Part shown: in pieces, positions 5,958 to 7,233 of the stretch
Layout: each line of letters starts with the position of its first letter
Position numbering within the stretch: position 1 is the first letter of the stretch
NCBI GenBank assembly: GCA_902803015.1
Contig: CADCOL010000191.1
Location: 1-7,233 of the forward strand
DNA: 7,233 nucleotides
Origin: an uncultured Lachnospiraceae bacterium
GTDB taxonomy: Bacteria; Bacillota; Clostridia; Lachnospirales; Lachnospiraceae
Direction of reading: 5' to 3'
Translations under genes and position numbers: made by a program
Notes under the pieces: model-generated
What the model was told of the DNA's origin: nothing
The model's database searches: none
The model's input: the letters and a program-made list of their open reading frames with translations, nothing else

Positions 5958-7233
5958 TCAGTTCTCCGCTTCCGCCATGGAAAGAAGCACCATAATCTCT
6001 TCCCTGGCTTCCTCATACATAAAGTTGTCCATATGATGTTTCGCGTCGGCAAGCCTCTTTTCAGCCTTCTCGTCAAGCTTGCACTGCATTAAATCTTTCA
6101 TCTCTTCTTCGGCGCGGTCGATTTCGAAATACTCTAAGCTCTTTGCGATATATTCAAGCGTACGCTTATACTCGCGAAGCGAAATCGCGCTGCCTGCCTG
6201 CTTCTTCGACGGCTCTTCCTTCTCCTCGGAAACGAAGAACGCATCAATCTGCGCAAGCATATCCTGATACTCTTTCAAAAGATTCTCGGCATCATCCTTA
6301 ATCTCTTTCTTGTGGCCGGACTTGCCGTTCATCTCATGCTCACGGAAATGATCCGAAAGCGTCATGGCGCCGATACTTAAGAAAGAACTCTTTAAAGCGT
6401 GTACCTCAATCGTGTAATTCTTGTAATCCTTCTCCTCGAGAAATTTACGAAGCTGCGCGGGCTTCTTTTGTCCTTCCTCGTGAATACATTTTAAAATCTC
6501 GATATACGCATCGCGGTTGCCCGAGAAAATATCGTATGCATAGCGGTAATCGATTCCTTTCATCGGGAAGGTAAAATCTTTCTCGTCAAATACCGTTCCG
6601 CCCTTGCCGGTTCCGGCTGCGGCAGTATCGTCCGCGCCGAGCGCGTACTGTACACCCTTCATTCCGCTGACCGGCGCATTGGCAATTTCAACCTGCAAAT
6701 CCTTCGGCAGGAATGTACGCAGAATCCGTGCCAGCGAGTGTGTATCGATGGGTTTTTCGAGCAGATCGTTCATGCCCGATTTTAAAAACATCTCTTTGTC
6801 GCCCGAACCCGTATTCGCGGTCAGTGCGATAATCGGCACGTTCTTCGTATATTCGCTGTTGATGGAACGGATTCGCTGTACCGTCTCCACACCGTCCATT
6901 TCGGGCATCATGTGATCGATAAAGAGGATATCGAATTCCTCGCCGTTGCGAACCCGCTGCAGGGCATCCTTACCGGAATCGGACAGCGTAATCTTTGCGC
7001 CGTACGAACCGATGATACCGTTTGCAACCTTTAAGTTGACTTTGTTATCGTCCACGATCAGAATTCTCGCATTCGGACAGGAGAATTCGTTAATCGTCAT
7101 CACGCCTTCTTCGGCCTCTTCCAGGCGGCCCTTCACGGCATTGATAACACCGAAGTCGCAAAGGTCTTCTTCCACCATACGCTGGTCGATTGTGACATGG
7201 AAGGTGCTGCCCTTGCCGTACTCGCTTTCAAGA
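5958..7233 (-). CDS. Hybrid sensor histidine kinase, C-terminal part: ATPase end, receiver, HPt, helical tail (5' end outside window)
   Basis: The frame stays open to the right edge. Before the first in-frame ATG (7178) it encodes LESEYGKGSTFHVTIDQR, the G-box end of a histidine-kinase ATPase domain, so that ATG is internal and the real start lies beyond the window. Numbering from it: residues about 37-157 are a receiver with D43/D44, phospho-acceptor D88 (LFIDHMMPEMDG), T120 and K142. A linker rich in G, A and T follows (about 166-195). Residues about 205-300 form an HPt domain with the phospho-histidine H260 in VHALKSS. Residues about 332-400 are a charged helical tail without an HPt signature. 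The sensor region, dimerisation helix and most of the ATPase are not visible, so the signal and membrane location are unknown. This layout fits a phosphorelay ending on the receiver of the diguanylate cyclase encoded 14 nt downstream (inference). Confidence 0.95.
   Translation of the reverse strand, partial: LESEYGKGSTFHVTIDQRMVEEDLCDFGVINAVKGRLEEAEEGVMTINEFSCPNARILIVDDNKVNLKVANGIIGSYGAKITLSDSGKDALQRVRNGEEFDILFIDHMMPEMDGVETVQRIRSINSEYTKNVPIIALTANTGSGDKEMFLKSGMNDLLEKPIDTHSLARILRTFLPKDLQVEIANAPVSGMKGVQYALGADDTAAAGTGKGGTVFDEKDFTFPMKGIDYRYAYDIFSGNRDAYIEILKCIHEEGQKKPAQLRKFLEEKDYKNYTIEVHALKSSFLSIGAMTLSDHFREHEMNGKSGHKKEIKDDAENLLKEYQDMLAQIDAFFVSEEKEEPSKKQAGSAISLREYKRTLEYIAKSLEYFEIDRAEEEMKDLMQCKLDEKAEKRLADAKHHMDNFMYEEAREEIMVLLSMAEAEN

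Noticed and set aside
7176..7178. ATG at 7178 as the start of a receiver-HPt protein
   Set aside because: The same frame continues upstream to the window edge and encodes the end of a histidine-kinase ATPase domain, so this methionine is internal.

Overview
All eight genes in the window lie on the minus strand and are tightly packed. Gaps are 12-46 nt and one pair overlaps by 4 nt, so this looks like one long transcription unit read from the right edge to the left edge. Strong purine-rich Shine-Dalgarno sites, several TTG starts, a TsaB-RimI fusion and a clostridial-style hybrid kinase suggest a Firmicute of class Clostridia, probably Lachnospiraceae or a relative. That assignment is inference from gene content and style, not from a marker gene.

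Signalling module (right, about 4600-7233). The C-terminal part of a hybrid histidine kinase (end of the ATPase domain, receiver, HPt, helical tail) is followed 14 nt later by a 448-aa response regulator. The regulator has a receiver, an intact GGDEF diguanylate cyclase domain with an RxxD inhibitory site, and a C-terminal third that I read as a second, degenerate GGDEF domain. The pair is laid out like a His-Asp-His-Asp phosphorelay that controls c-di-GMP synthesis.

Middle (about 4050-4580). A small YcxB-like protein with two membrane segments starts at a TTG behind a strong ribosome binding site. A short hairpin separates it from the next gene.

tRNA module (about 430-4050). This holds tsaE, a tsaB-rimI fusion, a ribonuclease Z-like gene and tsaD. 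Three of the four bacterial proteins needed for t6A37 in tRNA are encoded here; TsaC/Sua5, which makes the threonylcarbamoyl-AMP, is not in the window. The RNase Z-like gene sits between the two halves of the TsaB-TsaD partnership, joined by an ATGA overlap upstream and a stop-overlapping ribosome binding site downstream. It would link tRNA 3'-end maturation to A37 modification. The left edge holds the first 136 codons of ispD, of the MEP isoprenoid pathway.

The least ordinary features are the GGDEF/degenerate-GGDEF regulator, the RNase Z-like protein with altered signature motifs embedded in the t6A operon, and the co-directional placement of a c-di-GMP relay directly upstream of housekeeping tRNA genes. 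I saw no mobile element, CRISPR array, tRNA or rRNA gene, and no convincing promoter or terminator. No gene-free stretch exceeds 50 nt.
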